A program made the position numbers and the translations under genes. From Chrysomallon squamiferum (taxonomy: Eukaryota; Mollusca; Gastropoda; Neomphalida; Peltospiridae), in NCBI GenBank assembly GCA_012295275.1, contig CM022670.1, forward strand, positions 39,178,751 to 39,242,750: a stretch of 64,000 bases of DNA, written 5' to 3'. Positions 47,666 to 62,100 of the stretch are shown piece after piece. The number at the start of each line of letters is the position of its first letter. Within the stretch, counting starts at the first letter, position 1. Under the pieces are notes generated by a model. It worked only from the letters and a program-made list of their open reading frames with translations, was not told the origin of the DNA and made no database searches.

Positions 47666-49751
47666 GTTAGAAAAAACTGATATCTTTGTCCAAGTACAAA
47701 ACAAATACGAAAGTTGAGAATTCCCATTATTTCTTCTACGTAAAAATCCACGGAGATAGGGTAGATAACTCTAAATGTAAAATTAACCACCACCCAACAC
47801 ACATGGGTCTTGATAAATTATTTCATGTCATTTAGATTTCTCAAACTTTACTATTTATTCTATCGTTCAGTTTATGTGACCAGATAAAACACATTAATAT
47901 AAATAATCTTCAGTCAAATTTAATGTCATTTTACTTACAGTTTTACAGCACAAAAAAAACAAAAAACTTATAATAATAATAAAAATTACAATAATAACTA
48001 AAAAATAAATTAAAACTTAAATAATAATAAATAAATAAAATATAAATAAATTGAAAAATTAATTTAAAATAAAAATGAAAATTATATAAAATTAAATAAT
48101 AAAGAAAACAATAATAATAAAAAAATAAAAAACGAAAATAAAATGTAAATAAAATAAAAATTTAATACAAAAAAAAAAAAAAATAAATAAAAATATAAAA
48201 TTAAATACAATTTTTTTTTTAATGAAATACAAATTTTTTTTTAATGAAATACAAAAAACTAACAACACCCAGACATATAAATAAAGAAAGATAAAACTAT
48301 ATAAAAATGATGTTCTTGTATTATATGCATGCTTTGTAGGGAATCAAAATTCATGTGAGGCATTTCCCCAATGGCATGTTGTGAGTGTGTATACATTGTA
48401 TATGGAATTATTCTGTGGATAGGCAGACAGGAATCTCTGTGTCTATCCATCTTCTTTCTTTCATGTTTTGACTATCATAAAACATCTCAATACTATTGTT
48501 GAACACAGCTAACTGAAAATTAATGTAAAAAGTATCTTTAGTGAATTACATATTTTAACATTTATCTCAGATCTCTGTAATGAAACATTAGGTATTAGAA
48601 ACCATATTCTTTTTTTTTCAAAATTTAGTAATGGAAACACTACTCAATATACATGAACTGGGGAGGAACAGGCTAATTTCTTTCAACGTATTTGAAGTGA
48701 TGAACATATCTTTCATTATAACAAAGCTCTTTGCAGGGAACTGCCTTATTGAGCTCTAATAGTATGTCAATAAAAAGATTCTACAGATAGATGAACAGAT
48801 GTTAATCAACCTTTCCTGATTTACAATTATTGCTTAAATATTAAAATTACCTAAATATTAGTCACTTGAGGTGCAACTTCCTAATCATTCTGAAAGACGA
48901 TTCCAAAACCAATCACACATATATAAAGTAAGAACAACTAATGTAGATTTTAAAATTTATTTTCTTTATTAATCAATATTCAACTTTCATTTTCAGAATA
49001 AATGTTTTATTATCATTTGAAAAGAATGTTAAAAACAGACTAATTCAATAGTGACAATCATTCAGCAAAGTAATTTTTAGTGTTCATATTGAAAAATACA
49101 TTGTCATACAGGTTTTCTTTACTGATTATAAAAAGATTTTCCTTACTGGAAATCAGGTTCTGACAAGATGATTCATCCAAAATTTATTAACTGAAGACTA
49201 ACTTTTAAAAAAAAAAAGCAGATTTACAGTTTCTTTTCTATTGGTAGAGTTTTCAGACTATTTTCCTTTATTTTCTGCTTACCAATTTATATACACAATT
49301 ATACTTAAACAAAGTTTGATAAAAACCATTAACTATGTAAGTTGTAAAATCTTTAAACATCTGATTCTAACATGTTTATAAATATAAAAAAAACAAACAA
49401 TACATTTCATGCATTATGCAAGCAAGTGTTTAAAATGCTGTATTTCTTATTAAGTCATTAACAATAATGTATTCACCAAATGTTTACACTATAGAACTCG
49501 GCTGAAACCAAACAAGAACAGTAAATAATAACCAATATTCTAAATAAAATAGTAACAGTACAATGTGTGTTTCCATTGATGGAAACTATGTTTGGGATGA
49601 CATAACACAAGAAACAAAATTTCAGGTTTTTTTTTTTTTTCTTCTATTCTTGACGTGATCCAAACAGTTAAACTGAATAAATGAACACAGTAAAACTAAA
49701 CTAGTTGTTATCCTGTAATTGTCAGTTCCTGGAATATTCTCTTCATTTTTA
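47666..49751. other. Non-coding gap between the CHERP-like stop and the PGAP6-like start
   Basis: Presumed PGAP6-like promoter and 5' UTR on the left, A-rich AAAT/AAAAT low-complexity DNA at about 47950-48250, and presumed CHERP-like 3' UTR on the right, where minus-strand AATAAA words occur at 48956-48961 and 48965-48970. A 63-codon minus-strand frame at 48259-48450 has no recognisable features. Confidence 0.5.
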
Positions 49752-52700
49752 TCAAACTACATCCATATCATCAAAGATCATTTCATCCTCTGAACCTTGA
49801 CTACCACTACTGATTTCAACATCATCAAAGTCAAAAAGTAATTCTTCGTTGTCAGTTCCATCATCATTATTTGAAGTTGCTGGATCATCATCAAGTGATA
49901 CCACTGCAGATGTTTTATCATCTGAAATTCCTGGGCTTTTGATGCTTTGTCCTGCTACAATATGAGCAGGTGCATCAGCTGCAGATTGTGGAGATGGATT
50001 CTTTGTTGTTCCATTGGAAATGTTTTCACCAGATACTGCCAAATGTTCAGGCTTTTCTTTCTTTGTAGTCTCACCCATCTTTCTAAAACATGGTGTTAAA
50101 CTTCCAGGATTAATATATTTTTTATTTTCTAGTTTTTCCTTCTTCAGCTCCTGTCTCTGTAGCATCTCCTCAATCTGTTGTTGAGAATAAGAATGAACAG
50201 ACTTCATATGCTGCTTCAAAGAGCCGAGAAGTAAATGGTGACAGCCACAGACAGGGCATGTCCAATAAGAAGTAAATTTAACATGAAAATCATCCCAGTG
50301 TTGTTTGAAATGTTTGTAAAATTTCCCTTTACAGTCTTTAACAGGACATGCTGCTCCACTGTCATCATACCACACAGTGATTTCCTTGGATGAATCAGAA
50401 CTTGATGGCTTTGTTTTGTCATCTTTTGACACTTCCTTTGGTTGTGAAGCTTGTGTCTTCGAACAAGTTGTGGAATCTGAAAGAAAATTGAAAATGTGGT
50501 TTAAAAAACTAAAAACATTTATTTTGTGTTATATATGTAGATTAATTTATATTTTAAGCTTTTTTTAATTTTTTTTTTTTGTAACCAAAATCATTAGGTT
50601 AATTTCAAATTATTTCAAAAACATACATGCTCACAGGAAAAAATACATTCAGCTGCTTACAGTAGCTTAGTATTAAGATTATAATCTATTTAAATTAATT
50701 ATTAATTTTCAAACTTGTACGCCATTAATAAAATTTATAAATTAGATTCATTTTCCATTGTTAAAATATGATGATTCTTAATCTTTATTTATTGTTTTAT
50801 TTTCTTAGAAAACCACTCCACAATCTTAAAGGAAGAACCAGTTTCATAATATATTTATTCAATATGAACACAAGTGTGTATCTAAGGAATGCTATGTTAC
50901 TAACACTGTTATGAATGCAAATAATGATTATTTTTTGATAAACCTACTGGACAATTGGTAACTATGAATAAACTCAGTCTTTTTCTTCAATTCGTTTTCC
51001 TTATGATCCTGTGAAGATTCAGTTAATATGTTCTGTGGACATACAGTACCACACAGGCATTCATATTTGCACAGACGATTGTGAGGTCCTGGATGAACAA
51101 AATTAGAATTGGGCAAATACTGTGTGGAAAACTGTGTTGTATTTTTGTTGTGAACATCTCTCCAGTGGTCATACATTAACATCTTGCTTCTCGTATTAAA
51201 CGAACAGACATTACAAAAAAAAGTTTCAAGCTTTTCCCTGTGAACACTACACCAATGTTCAAACATCGATTTTTCAGTGAAAAACAGCTCAAGGCAGCCA
51301 TAAGCTGGACATTTTTGTTGACTGCGTCTCCAAGCCATTGAAATGAGCATTTGGTCTGGGTCTGTATCATCAAAATCAGTAATACACTGATTGTCATTTG
51401 AACAATCCTCTTTAACCTCACTGACAGTTAGATCATACTGTATATTATTAGCTAAACTATTAGAAGATTCAAGGTCTTCTTCACTCTCTTCACACTCAAA
51501 CAGCAAGTCAAAAGGTATGTCATCACAAACCCCAGTTTCACTTAGGCTGACAATGGCATCTGAATATTTTTGTTTGTCTATTCTTTTATTCTTTTGCTCT
51601 TCTTCATTTGGAGCAGTTTCTTCTTGTTTTAATGTTACATGACTAATACTCGGTTCAATTTTAGCATTTTTTGATGATGACTGTGATTCTATTTTTGTAC
51701 TGGAATAATTTTTTGAAGTTTCCTTTTTCTTGGTTTGAACAGTTTCAACACTGGAATCAGAAACTGTCTTTAATGATGATCTTTGTTCTTTCTGCAAATC
51801 TGACATTTTGTTAAGATCAGATTCTCTGTAATTTGCTTTTGAAGTTTTAGCTGTGTCCAAACTGACAATTTGTGGTAGTTTGTTAAAATTTTGAACTGCC
51901 TCCACACTTCTTTTCTTTGTTTTACTTTCTTCTTGTTTCAATGGCTTTGCATCAGCAGGTAGATTTGGTTTTAAATTCTTATTCTCTGAATTTAAATTAC
52001 TACCGTTCAATTTTGATGAAGATACTCTGGTTTCTCCCTGCTTTGATTTTTTAGAAAAGTTTAAAGACTGTGTTTGTGATTTTGTATCATCTTTAACAGG
52101 AACCAATTTGGTTTTCTCTGATGACAACTGTTTCAAAACAACATTTTGTGGATCAGTTTCTGTTACTGTCTTTACTTTTGAAGTTTTTATACTTCTTGAA
52201 CGTAAATTCATTTTATGTTGTTCAGGACTTGTTCCTTTCACTTTGTGATCATTTGTGGATTTGCTATCAACTTTATTTTTTAGCATCACATTTGTCCCAC
52301 TATTTTTATCTTCTGTTATATTTTCCTGTTTGTCCAACAATGAATGTTTTTCACTTTCAGATAAAGATTCTTTCAATGTGAAAGTTTGCAGTTCTGCTTT
52401 GGACATTTTGTTTTTTGAAACAGGCTTGTCATTTGGTTTAGAATTCAGTGATTTTGGTAAAGTCACTTCTGTTTTTACTGCTGATGTAGATATTTTAACA
52501 GAGGTTGATCTAGTTAAAATTTTATCTGATGTATTTGTCTTCATTTTGGCTTCAGTGGAATCATTTTCAATTTTCTGTTTTAATTTCTCGACTGTTGTTT
52601 CTGTTTTCATTTCATGAAGTCTGTATTCTGTACAACCTTCCCTTAATGAAGATTCCTTTTTAGGTCCTGTAGCTTTTTCTGTCATCTGTGACCCAGCTGC

Positions 52701-53176
52701 CGATTCTATAACTGATTTAATTTCTGCAGATTCCACTAGGCATTCAGTTTTTGGAATATGATCCACTACTACAGATTCAGGTTTAACAACTGTCAAGATT
52801 TCGTTATTCTTTCTGCCAACATCATCTTCCCAGACAAAACATGCAGGTGCCATATATGCTGGATTTTTTACTTCAGTTTCTATCTCTTTTATCTGCGTCA
52901 GCAGTGAGGGATTAAACTCATGGCTATCTTTCAAATGAGCTTCTACATCACCCAGTCTCACAGACTGGTATTCACAAAGAGGGCAAGCAAACATGTCTAA
53001 ATATTCATGATGTTTTTCTTTCCAGTGCCTCTTGAAGTCTTCTCGGTTGCTGTAAAAAACTGTTGAACAGTTCAATACTGGACAAGAACGGCCAGCAGGT
53101 TTCCATTTGACAACCAGTTTACTGTAAGATAGTGATGTTTTCACTAACGCATGTGCTGATACTCCTGAAGGCTCAC
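49752..53176 (-). other. Three paired C2H2 modules in the C-terminal extension of the CHERP-like protein
   Basis: Each module is C-x4-C-x(10-13)-HW-x3-H, a short linker, then C-x2-C-x12-H-x4-H. Module 1 begins CPVLNC and its second finger CPLC (about 53080-52920), module 2 begins CPAYGC then CNVC (about 51310-51140), module 3 begins CPVKDC then CPVC (about 50350-50190). Modules 1 and 2 share the 2.2-kb exon, separated by more than 500 Ser/Lys/Thr/Glu-rich residues; module 3 is in the last exon. The 2.2-kb frame runs past the inferred donor (A|GTAGGT at 50948) to a stop at 50928, so retention of the last intron would give a protein lacking module 3. Confidence 0.85.
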
Positions 53177-56100
53177 CTGTTTAAACAGAATCGAACAATT
53201 CGTCAGACATTAATTTGTGTATATTCTTAATTTTATTTTTATTATATCTTTTTATTAAGAAGGCTATTCTTATGACAACCAAATAAATATCACGTTTGAT
53301 AGTAATTTAAACTTATTCAAACATTTCATTACTAGAATATTTCTATGAAACCCCTTTTTTTTCTTTCATTTTTTTTTTTTTTTTACTTTTTTAATGACAT
53401 ACAAATGTTTATAAATTTACTTCAAACAGTAAACTAAAGGCTTTCAATTCAAACATTTCAGAAAATGAAGACACATACTTCAGGAAAACATTTTTAACTG
53501 TAGAAAGGAAAAATGTTTATAATTAAAACAATGGATGATGTCATCTATAAATTATGTTTTATACCTAGACTGCCTGTCCCATCAGCAGTCAGATCAGTGC
53601 ATGGGACACCTGTCTGTATTTTTGGTTTGGCCTTTTGTTTTGACTTTGATGGTGGTAATGGAATCTTAAACTGACAACTCTCCACTTTCTGACTAGGCAT
53701 TTCAATCTCATCTGGTTTAGAAAAGAGGTGAGGTGTAAAACAGACTCCTGGGGCATCAATCAGATCAGGATTTGAATCAGAATCTTTCTTTGCTGTAAGT
53801 GTAACAAGTAAATACCAAACACTGTATAATAAATAATCTGTATGTTAGGTTGTAAATAAAATTGGCATGTCATACTAATTAGATTAAATTAATTCTTGAA
53901 CACATTTTTAAAATAACTGTAAAACTGAAGCAAAACAGCACCTGTTAATTCTTTTTAGAAATGTTATCAATATCAATATTATATTTGTGGTTATAAATAA
54001 AAGTGTAGCACTTATCAATACAGCATGACATAAAGCAATTCACAGCTATCCATATTGAGCGGTGATTCTCTGAAACGTCATAAGTATTTTAAACATCAAA
54101 AAATGTAAAGTAATTTCATTGTTATTGTAAAAATTTCGTTTACAATGACCATGATAAATTATAAAAAAAAACTTTGGTAAAAAGGATCACAAAGATCTGT
54201 ATTTTAACCTGAACATAGATTAATGAATTCAACAATAACCTTGCAAACTCTGCATGTAATTTTTTTCATTCTCTTCATTTTTAACATTTAGATTAATGCT
54301 CCACTGTTTGTTTTTCTGTGATGTCAGATCAATGCCTAATCCATAGAACTTTTCTTTCTCATTTCTTACAGCACCTGGATCCACTGGATCAATTTTACCT
54401 TGTTCATCAACACCCAGCCCTTTACCACTCCACCCTGAAATTAAATAAATGACATAAAAACATGAGTAAATCAAAACTTTAATATTCTTATAATATGTTT
54501 TAAAATTTTTATCTTGAAAAATTTATACAATACATATTAAATTTTAAATTATACCTACAGTAGTGCTGTATAAAAACATTTATATAAAGTTCTGTTATAA
54601 TTAAAATTTGCTGCAAGAGTTGCTTTTTCTGAGATCCTTTTGAACAAATAATATAATCCTAGATACTTAGAATATTCTTACAAATATCAGATAATGTTTT
54701 ACTATTAATCTCTTTTCTTCTGTATTTAAAAGGTGCTTAATCTTGACTCCTAAAATTTTTTTTTTTTTTTACAAAGATCAGTAAAGCAGACATGTAAAAC
54801 CTATTTACATAATTTGTTGGTTTTATTACAAACTGAAAAAAGACAAAGAAAACTATTAACATACATTTAAACCATTCATTATGTATTGTTTTAAATTTCT
54901 CTATAAAATAAGTAATTATCAGTTATAAATCTCACCCATCTTTTTCAGTAGCTGGTGACCTTTGTTGTCTTCGCTTAGTGGACACTGCCTCTCAAGAGAA
55001 AGATCTGGTTTGTCCACACTAAAATAATCACAACAAGTATATAGTTTTATTGTCATTTAGGTCTTTAGCAAAAATCCCAATAACAATAGTGATCTATGCA
55101 TGACAATACATGGTCAACTGTTTCACAATAAAATATCTTTAAAAAAAAATGTACTTGCTCAAATAAGGCTGTTAAGGGTGTTATGTGAAATTTCAAGATA
55201 GCAATAAACTAAAAAGGAGGAAAACTCAACAAAAAAAAACAACCTAGAATATTTGTCTGTTTTGTTCACATGTTAACTGCAATTTAATTTTTCGACAAAT
55301 AATTTACTGCCTTAAAAGTTAAATTGGTTAATTTGATTCACATGACAGTGTGTATCTAGGAAGTCCAATATTTAAATCTTGAATTATTTGATACAGCTGA
55401 CAAAACAAATTATAGTAAATCATATCATCTAAATCAAGATGGTTGTTATTTACCAGGTTGATGGAGGTGCTATCAAAGGTGCTGATGTTATTCTGACAGT
55501 CTTGTCATCCCATCTAGATCTTCGGCCACTTCTTGGAGGGCTTGACGAACTGGGATTTCTTGGATGATTATCTGACCTTCCAAATTTTCTTGGAGGATCC
55601 AATGATCTAAGTTTTCTCAGAGGACCCTGCAATTGTCTAGTTTTCCTTTGAGGACTAGGTGATCTTCTGGGCCTTCTTGGAGGACTAAGTGAGTTTCTGG
55701 TTCTTCTCCTAAAATCTGATGACTGTTTTGATAGCTTGTGCTTTGAAACTGATCTTCGATGTGGACTATAACTTCGATTTCTCTCAGATCTCAATGTTCT
55801 TCTTGTTTTACACAGGACTGCAATATCATAGTCTCGTTCTGATGGGGATAAGAATCTTCTCTTCATGATGTGAGATCTGAAGAATCTCAGTTTTTTGCTG
55901 GATCTTGATTGATGTCCGTTTGAAGATGATGAACAACTTGGACTAAGCAATGAAGGAGGACTCAAAGATCGACAACGACAATCATGTGGAAAATGACTAA
56001 TTGTATCCATTCTTGGTGACAGAGATCTACTTTCCCTTTTGAATGAAGCCATTGCTTCTTCATATATGCTTTTCTTTTGTTCTATTATTTCCTGCTTGGC

Positions 56101-59100
56101 TTGCAAATATTCATGAAGCACTCCTTTTTCCCAGCCCATACTGAAACAACATTAATAATAATTTTAGTTATATTAACAGCAGCTGTAGCTAATAGTAGAA
56201 GTAGTTTTGGCAAGAACAGCATCAATAAAAATGCTAATATAAGCTTTAATTATCTTTTCTAATTTTAATCTAGGTGAGTGAAAAAAAATATATATGTATT
56301 ATTGAACTAAAAATGACAACAAGTTAGTAAGCTCTGAACAAAAAAGTTGTCCTGGAAAACATTTATTTTAAATTACTTAACAAATAAAAAAACCTGTTAA
56401 TCTCAACAACAGAACTTTTAACTCTTGATAAAAGGAAAAACTATTTATTAGATGTTTTCAATAGAATGTAATTACCTGTCTTGGTTGATATTCTGATAGA
56501 AATATTCACAAGTGTTTATTAAATGTTCACTGACTCTGACTGATGCTGGAAGTCGGATATGAGCTGGGTCAACAGGCTGATAGTCTGTATCTTTCATCTG
56601 AAATTTTAAAAACATGAAAAAAAAAACTTTACATAAAATAAATTAACTAACATAAGAACAATTTTAAGAATATTACTATAAATAAATAAATAAATAAATA
56701 CATAAATATTGATTTTTTCTTTTTGTAATCATTAAAATAAACAAAAAATTGTTAATTCATTAATGTTCTCTAAATGTAAAGTTGTTCTTTCAGCAAAGAA
56801 CCATCAAGCACAATTTAATTATTAAAGCTTAACAGTATAATTTAAATTTTTGACATAACATTAAACACAAAATTAAATAAAAAAGAAAAAAGTATTAAAA
56901 CAAAATTTACCCAAAAATAAAAGATTGTTAACAAAAATTAAATTATTACGAGCTCTGCTTCATAATTGTAATAAAATTACAGTTATATTGTCAACAGTAA
57001 AAAAGAATATTCACCCAATGATTAAAAGTTCTACTACAAAATAATCAGTCAGAGGTCAATTAATATTCCTGTTACAATTACCTTCACTAATGGAACAATG
57101 AGTCCAGCTGGCAAATCATAATATTTCAAATCATCTGAACATGGATATGAAAGATCAGTATTCAACATTTCTGTTCCAGAAGTCCACTTTCCTGAAGGTT
57201 CATTTACAGAAATCTTTTTATCACTTTGTGTTTCATTTTTTGTGTGCATTTTTTCATCAACAGAACTGTGAACATTTTCATTATCTGCACTGTTAATATT
57301 TTTCTCTGTACTGTAAACATTAGGATCAACTGTACTGTAAACATTTTCATCAGATGAAGAAGTAATGCAGTCAGCTTTGCTGTTACTAGATATTTCTGAT
57401 GAACTTTCTAAAAATGAAAACAAATTATGTTGTTAATTAATTAATTTCCAGCTTTTTCAGAATTCAACTAAAAAACACAGAAAAAAATTAACTCATTGAA
57501 ATTTACAGTTATAGAATTCAGTTTGAATTTACATAAACAAGATGTATTTTCAAAGATTTCTAGTAAAAAGAAATTTAAATGAACCACTTATTAAATACGC
57601 TGAGAAAATTTTAATACAGTATAATATATTAATTTAAACAAAGATTATGATTACTAATATAGAAAAAATTATTTTAAAATTATCAGTAATATATTTAAGA
57701 CAATAATACTCTTTTTTTTTTTTCTAATTTTTTTACTCTTTTTTTTTATGCTGTACCTGTTAGATTCTGAGAAAATATTTGTTCTGTTTTGTTTGACAGA
57801 TGCCTGAGGGCTGAACAATGTTTCAGTCCTATCAAGTGTGCCTTTAAATCTACTTTTTGCACAATTATGCGACACACTTGGCATTTTATGATTCCTTCAG
57901 ACATCGGCAGTAACTGTAAAAATAATCATATACTAGGAAACTTCTTCATAAGCAACACTATAACAATTCAGTGGTATATTTATATTTTAATAATTATTTT
58001 TAAATTTAAAATATATATATATATATATATATATTAACAATTTATTTATTTATTTATTTATTTAACAACAATTACCTTTCAAGCCCAACAAACGGAAAAT
58101 AAAATAAATTTCTGTTAAATTATATTTAGTTATTTTTTAAAGTCAACAAATAGAAAAGTTATATATTTTTCTTACAATTTTATCAGACTGTATAACTATA
58201 TCTGGATTGGATACACTATTATCACAGACACCAGAATCTAAATTAAAACAGAAATGAATATATTTAAAATACAGTATCATCTATTGCATAGGTGTGTGTG
58301 TGTGTGCATATGTATATGTATGTATATATGAGTAAATATGTGTATATATATATATATATATATGCGTGTGTGTGTGTGTATATATATATATATGTACATA
58401 TATTGTATATATTCATATATTTATATACTTTACATTTTCAGAAATATTCTAGTAACTCCCCATTCCTGAAAAAGAAATGATGTCCATTAGGGTCAAATTC
58501 TACTATTAAAACTCCTTAATGTTGATCGTGTTTAAAACATTTAAAATTATTTGTACTTAAAAATTTACTGACTGGGATTCACAGAATTATCACTCTGTTA
58601 CTGATAAACAAAGAAGTGTTGATGTAGTAGTGATGTCACAGGCTTATGTTATTTGTAATAGCTTACTTGTTACTTGATTGACTTCTTTTTTCTTTTGGTT
58701 TTGCAGATTTGACCGATGCTTTTTCCCTGCTAAATGACTTTCTTTCTGGGTTTCAAGCATAAACAGTTTACACACGGAACACATCACTTTTTCTCTGTTA
58801 GGGAAAGTCACAAATATGTCTGGTTCCTAAACAAGAATATTTAAATAGTTGAGAAAACACTTCAGGAAATCAAACATTAAAGTAACATATTTGGATAATA
58901 TGACAGTATATATTGTTATAAACAAAAACACTAACATTCTGTCCCCCCTTTAAACTATATTATTTTATTTGCCATTTCATATACAATGTAACAAGAAATT
59001 TGGCATCAAATACAGTCTGAGAAGAAATCTCATGCTATGCCACTGGCTTTACATTTAAAAAAATTATTCAAAAAGGATCACAAAATGTTATGTACACTTC

Positions 59101-62100
59101 TTGCAGTCAGGAAAACAAACAACAAACTGTGTTCATTTACAGGCTATAAATTGGATAAACAAAACAATTAAAAAAATAATAAAAATTCTTCCAGAGAATT
59201 AACAGTATTGTTAATGGACAATATTTTCTTTAAAATTATTTTTTGTCTCCTTAATTTTTTTTGTGTCTACAGTAAAGTAAAATATTGACAAAATCATTTA
59301 ATTGTTAAAGGACTTAATTATAAAGCACAAAAAAACATATTATGGCAAATTTTATTTTTCCAGTCATAATTAATACTTGGAAGGGATTGAAAATACATGA
59401 TTGGATCAAGTAAATATTCGTACTATTTTATTATGTCAGTACATGCAGGCAATAAAATAAAACGGATATTTAGATGAAAATGCTTTTATCAGGTTCAACA
59501 GGACAAGGTTAAAAGAAAAAAAATCTTGCTTTTGAAAATTATTTTATAATTAAAAATCATTAAACAGTATTAATAGTTCCTATTTTGGAAAATATGTCAA
59601 AAGTTTTCTTCTTAAAAAGAATTGAAAAAATGTTGGGATTTTAAGAATTTGTTTCTGTTTCATCCACTCATCTTAGAGTAACATCATATGATTGCTAATA
59701 AACTCATCCACTCCAGAACAAATCCATTTATATCCTAGACATTAAGAATTCTTGTGTATAGTAAAGGTGATTTTAATTACACACATTACATTTATTTTAT
59801 CATGGATTCACAGAGACTTTTAACATCCAACTCAGATTTAAACAGAACAAAACACAACATTTACTGCTGCTGCTGTTTCTGGCAAGTTCATGTGAATTTT
59901 ATGTCAACAAACTGAAATAAAGTCCATTAGATATTCTAAAACACATTTAATGGTAACAGCTGTAATGCAAAACAAATGTAATTAAGCATACTGCTTTGAC
60001 ATTTTAGTGTAATGCAAGAGATTGCACACATACACACAAAAAAAAATATTGTTCAGAATGTAAAACCTCTCACATTGGTTTTTTTTTTATTTCCAAAAGT
60101 AAAAACAACATATGTACCATGAAACTGTCTTGATGATGTTTTATTTAATAAGATAGATATTAACATCACAGATGTTCATTAACCATCTTTAGTAACATCA
60201 GTAACATATGGTTTATATTTTTATAATGAATTTAACAAACTGAAAACCATATTTGTAAGGAAATTATAAAATGTTTAAAATTTGGAATCCAATTAGTTTG
60301 GGCACATTGTTGTTGTTTTATCATTATGATTATTTATATTAAATACGATTTTGCATCTTTCTTCTTTTTATTGTTTAAATGAAACATTTTATCCAAACTT
60401 AACTTTTTAAAAGCTTCAGGAATAACAACAACAACAACAACAACAACAAAAAATTAAAATTAAAATAATAATAATAATAAGAAGAAGAAGAAGAAAAAGA
60501 AGAAAAAGAAGAAGAAGAAGAAGAAGAATAAAAATATAATTAAAATAAAAATGATATCATTACAACATTATTCATTTATTTATTATGATATTCCCTGCCA
60601 TTAAAAATTAAAAAAAATAAAAAAAAAAGATTCTTCTAATTATTCAGCAATAACAAAAGGCCTCTACTTCAAGTCAAAAAGTAAAAAAAAAAAAAAAAAA
60701 TACTTTAAAATAATAAATTAGGGTAATTAATTCTGATTTGAAATTACATCAATCCAACAAATGAAAAATTAACAAGAGATAGCATAAATATAAAATAAAA
60801 CTGATCAAACTTCAACATTCTAGAACAGTTATCATAAAATACATTAACCTCTTGAGTACTGACCATTATAAACAATGATTGCAACTTCCCCTGTATCACA
60901 ACCTGTTATTGTACAAATGTCTGGTGTATTGTATTTTGTAAAAAAATATATGTTCAGTCATCACTATATTTTGTAACGTGAAACAGAAATATGAATATGT
61001 ATGACAAAATGCTGTTAATAAAAGTACATGAACTAGCAAGGTAAAAATGGATGAAAAGTATGTATTTTTAATGTGAACAGACAACAATCTTTTCATTTTC
61101 ATTGTGAAGCACTGTATTAAACAGATAAATAATTTTTTATGTAAAAATTCACTTTTGTACATTTAGTACTATTTTAAAGCAAAATATTGACTATATAAAA
61201 ACATTATATTTTGACTGCATGTAACTACATAATTAAACTAATGATGTAAACATGTTAAATAATTCACAATTTAGAGACATTAATAAAATTAAATAATTAG
61301 CACAAGTCCCATATACATTTTATATATTTATTTATTTATTTATATTTAAATCAAAACAACACTACAAAACAAAAATATTCATTGCATCAAAATAAATAAA
61401 GAAATAAAAATAAATCATTGCTCTGTTAAAAAAGTTTAAAGATATGAAACATTAAACAAATGAATCTTTATCAAGGATTAGAGAATGTTTTGTAAAAATA
61501 CCCCAAACAGAGCATGTGACACCAATTATTTTTTTTCCCCTTTCATACAGATTGTAATTACAAGACAATGATTCCAATATCTGTTCTCAATATTATTCAA
61601 ACAAAACACTGATCACTGTTAAAGGAATATTTTTTTTTTTTTAAATACAAAATATAAAATTCTTAATACCTTCTTCTGCTGTTTCTTATGACAGTCTCCC
61701 TCATCCATATTCACTGAGATGATATTAGAAGATTCTAAAGAAGAAGAATTTTTTCTCTTATGTTTAGCTGGCAAGTTCCTTCCAGAATTGGATGAACTGT
61801 TTTTATCATATTCAAAATCATTCACTGGTTGACCTCCACAATGATTTTCACCATATCCAAAATCACTTAATGGCTGGCATACAGAATTATTTCCACCATA
61901 CCCATATCCAGTGACTGGCTGACATCCAAAGTTATCTCCACCATATCCATAACCAAAATTGTTAAGATGACCATCAAATCCAGTTAACTGTGATATCTGA
62001 TTTTCAGGTCCTGAATTATTTCTACTGTATTCATATCCAGTTGCTGACTGGAAACCCCAAGGACCTTTTAAAAAAAAAAAGTATATTTATGTGTACCACC

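Noticed and set aside
51391-52617. Plus-strand frames of 83-120 codons
   Set aside because: Antisense shadows of the Ser/Lys-rich 2.2-kb CHERP-like exon.
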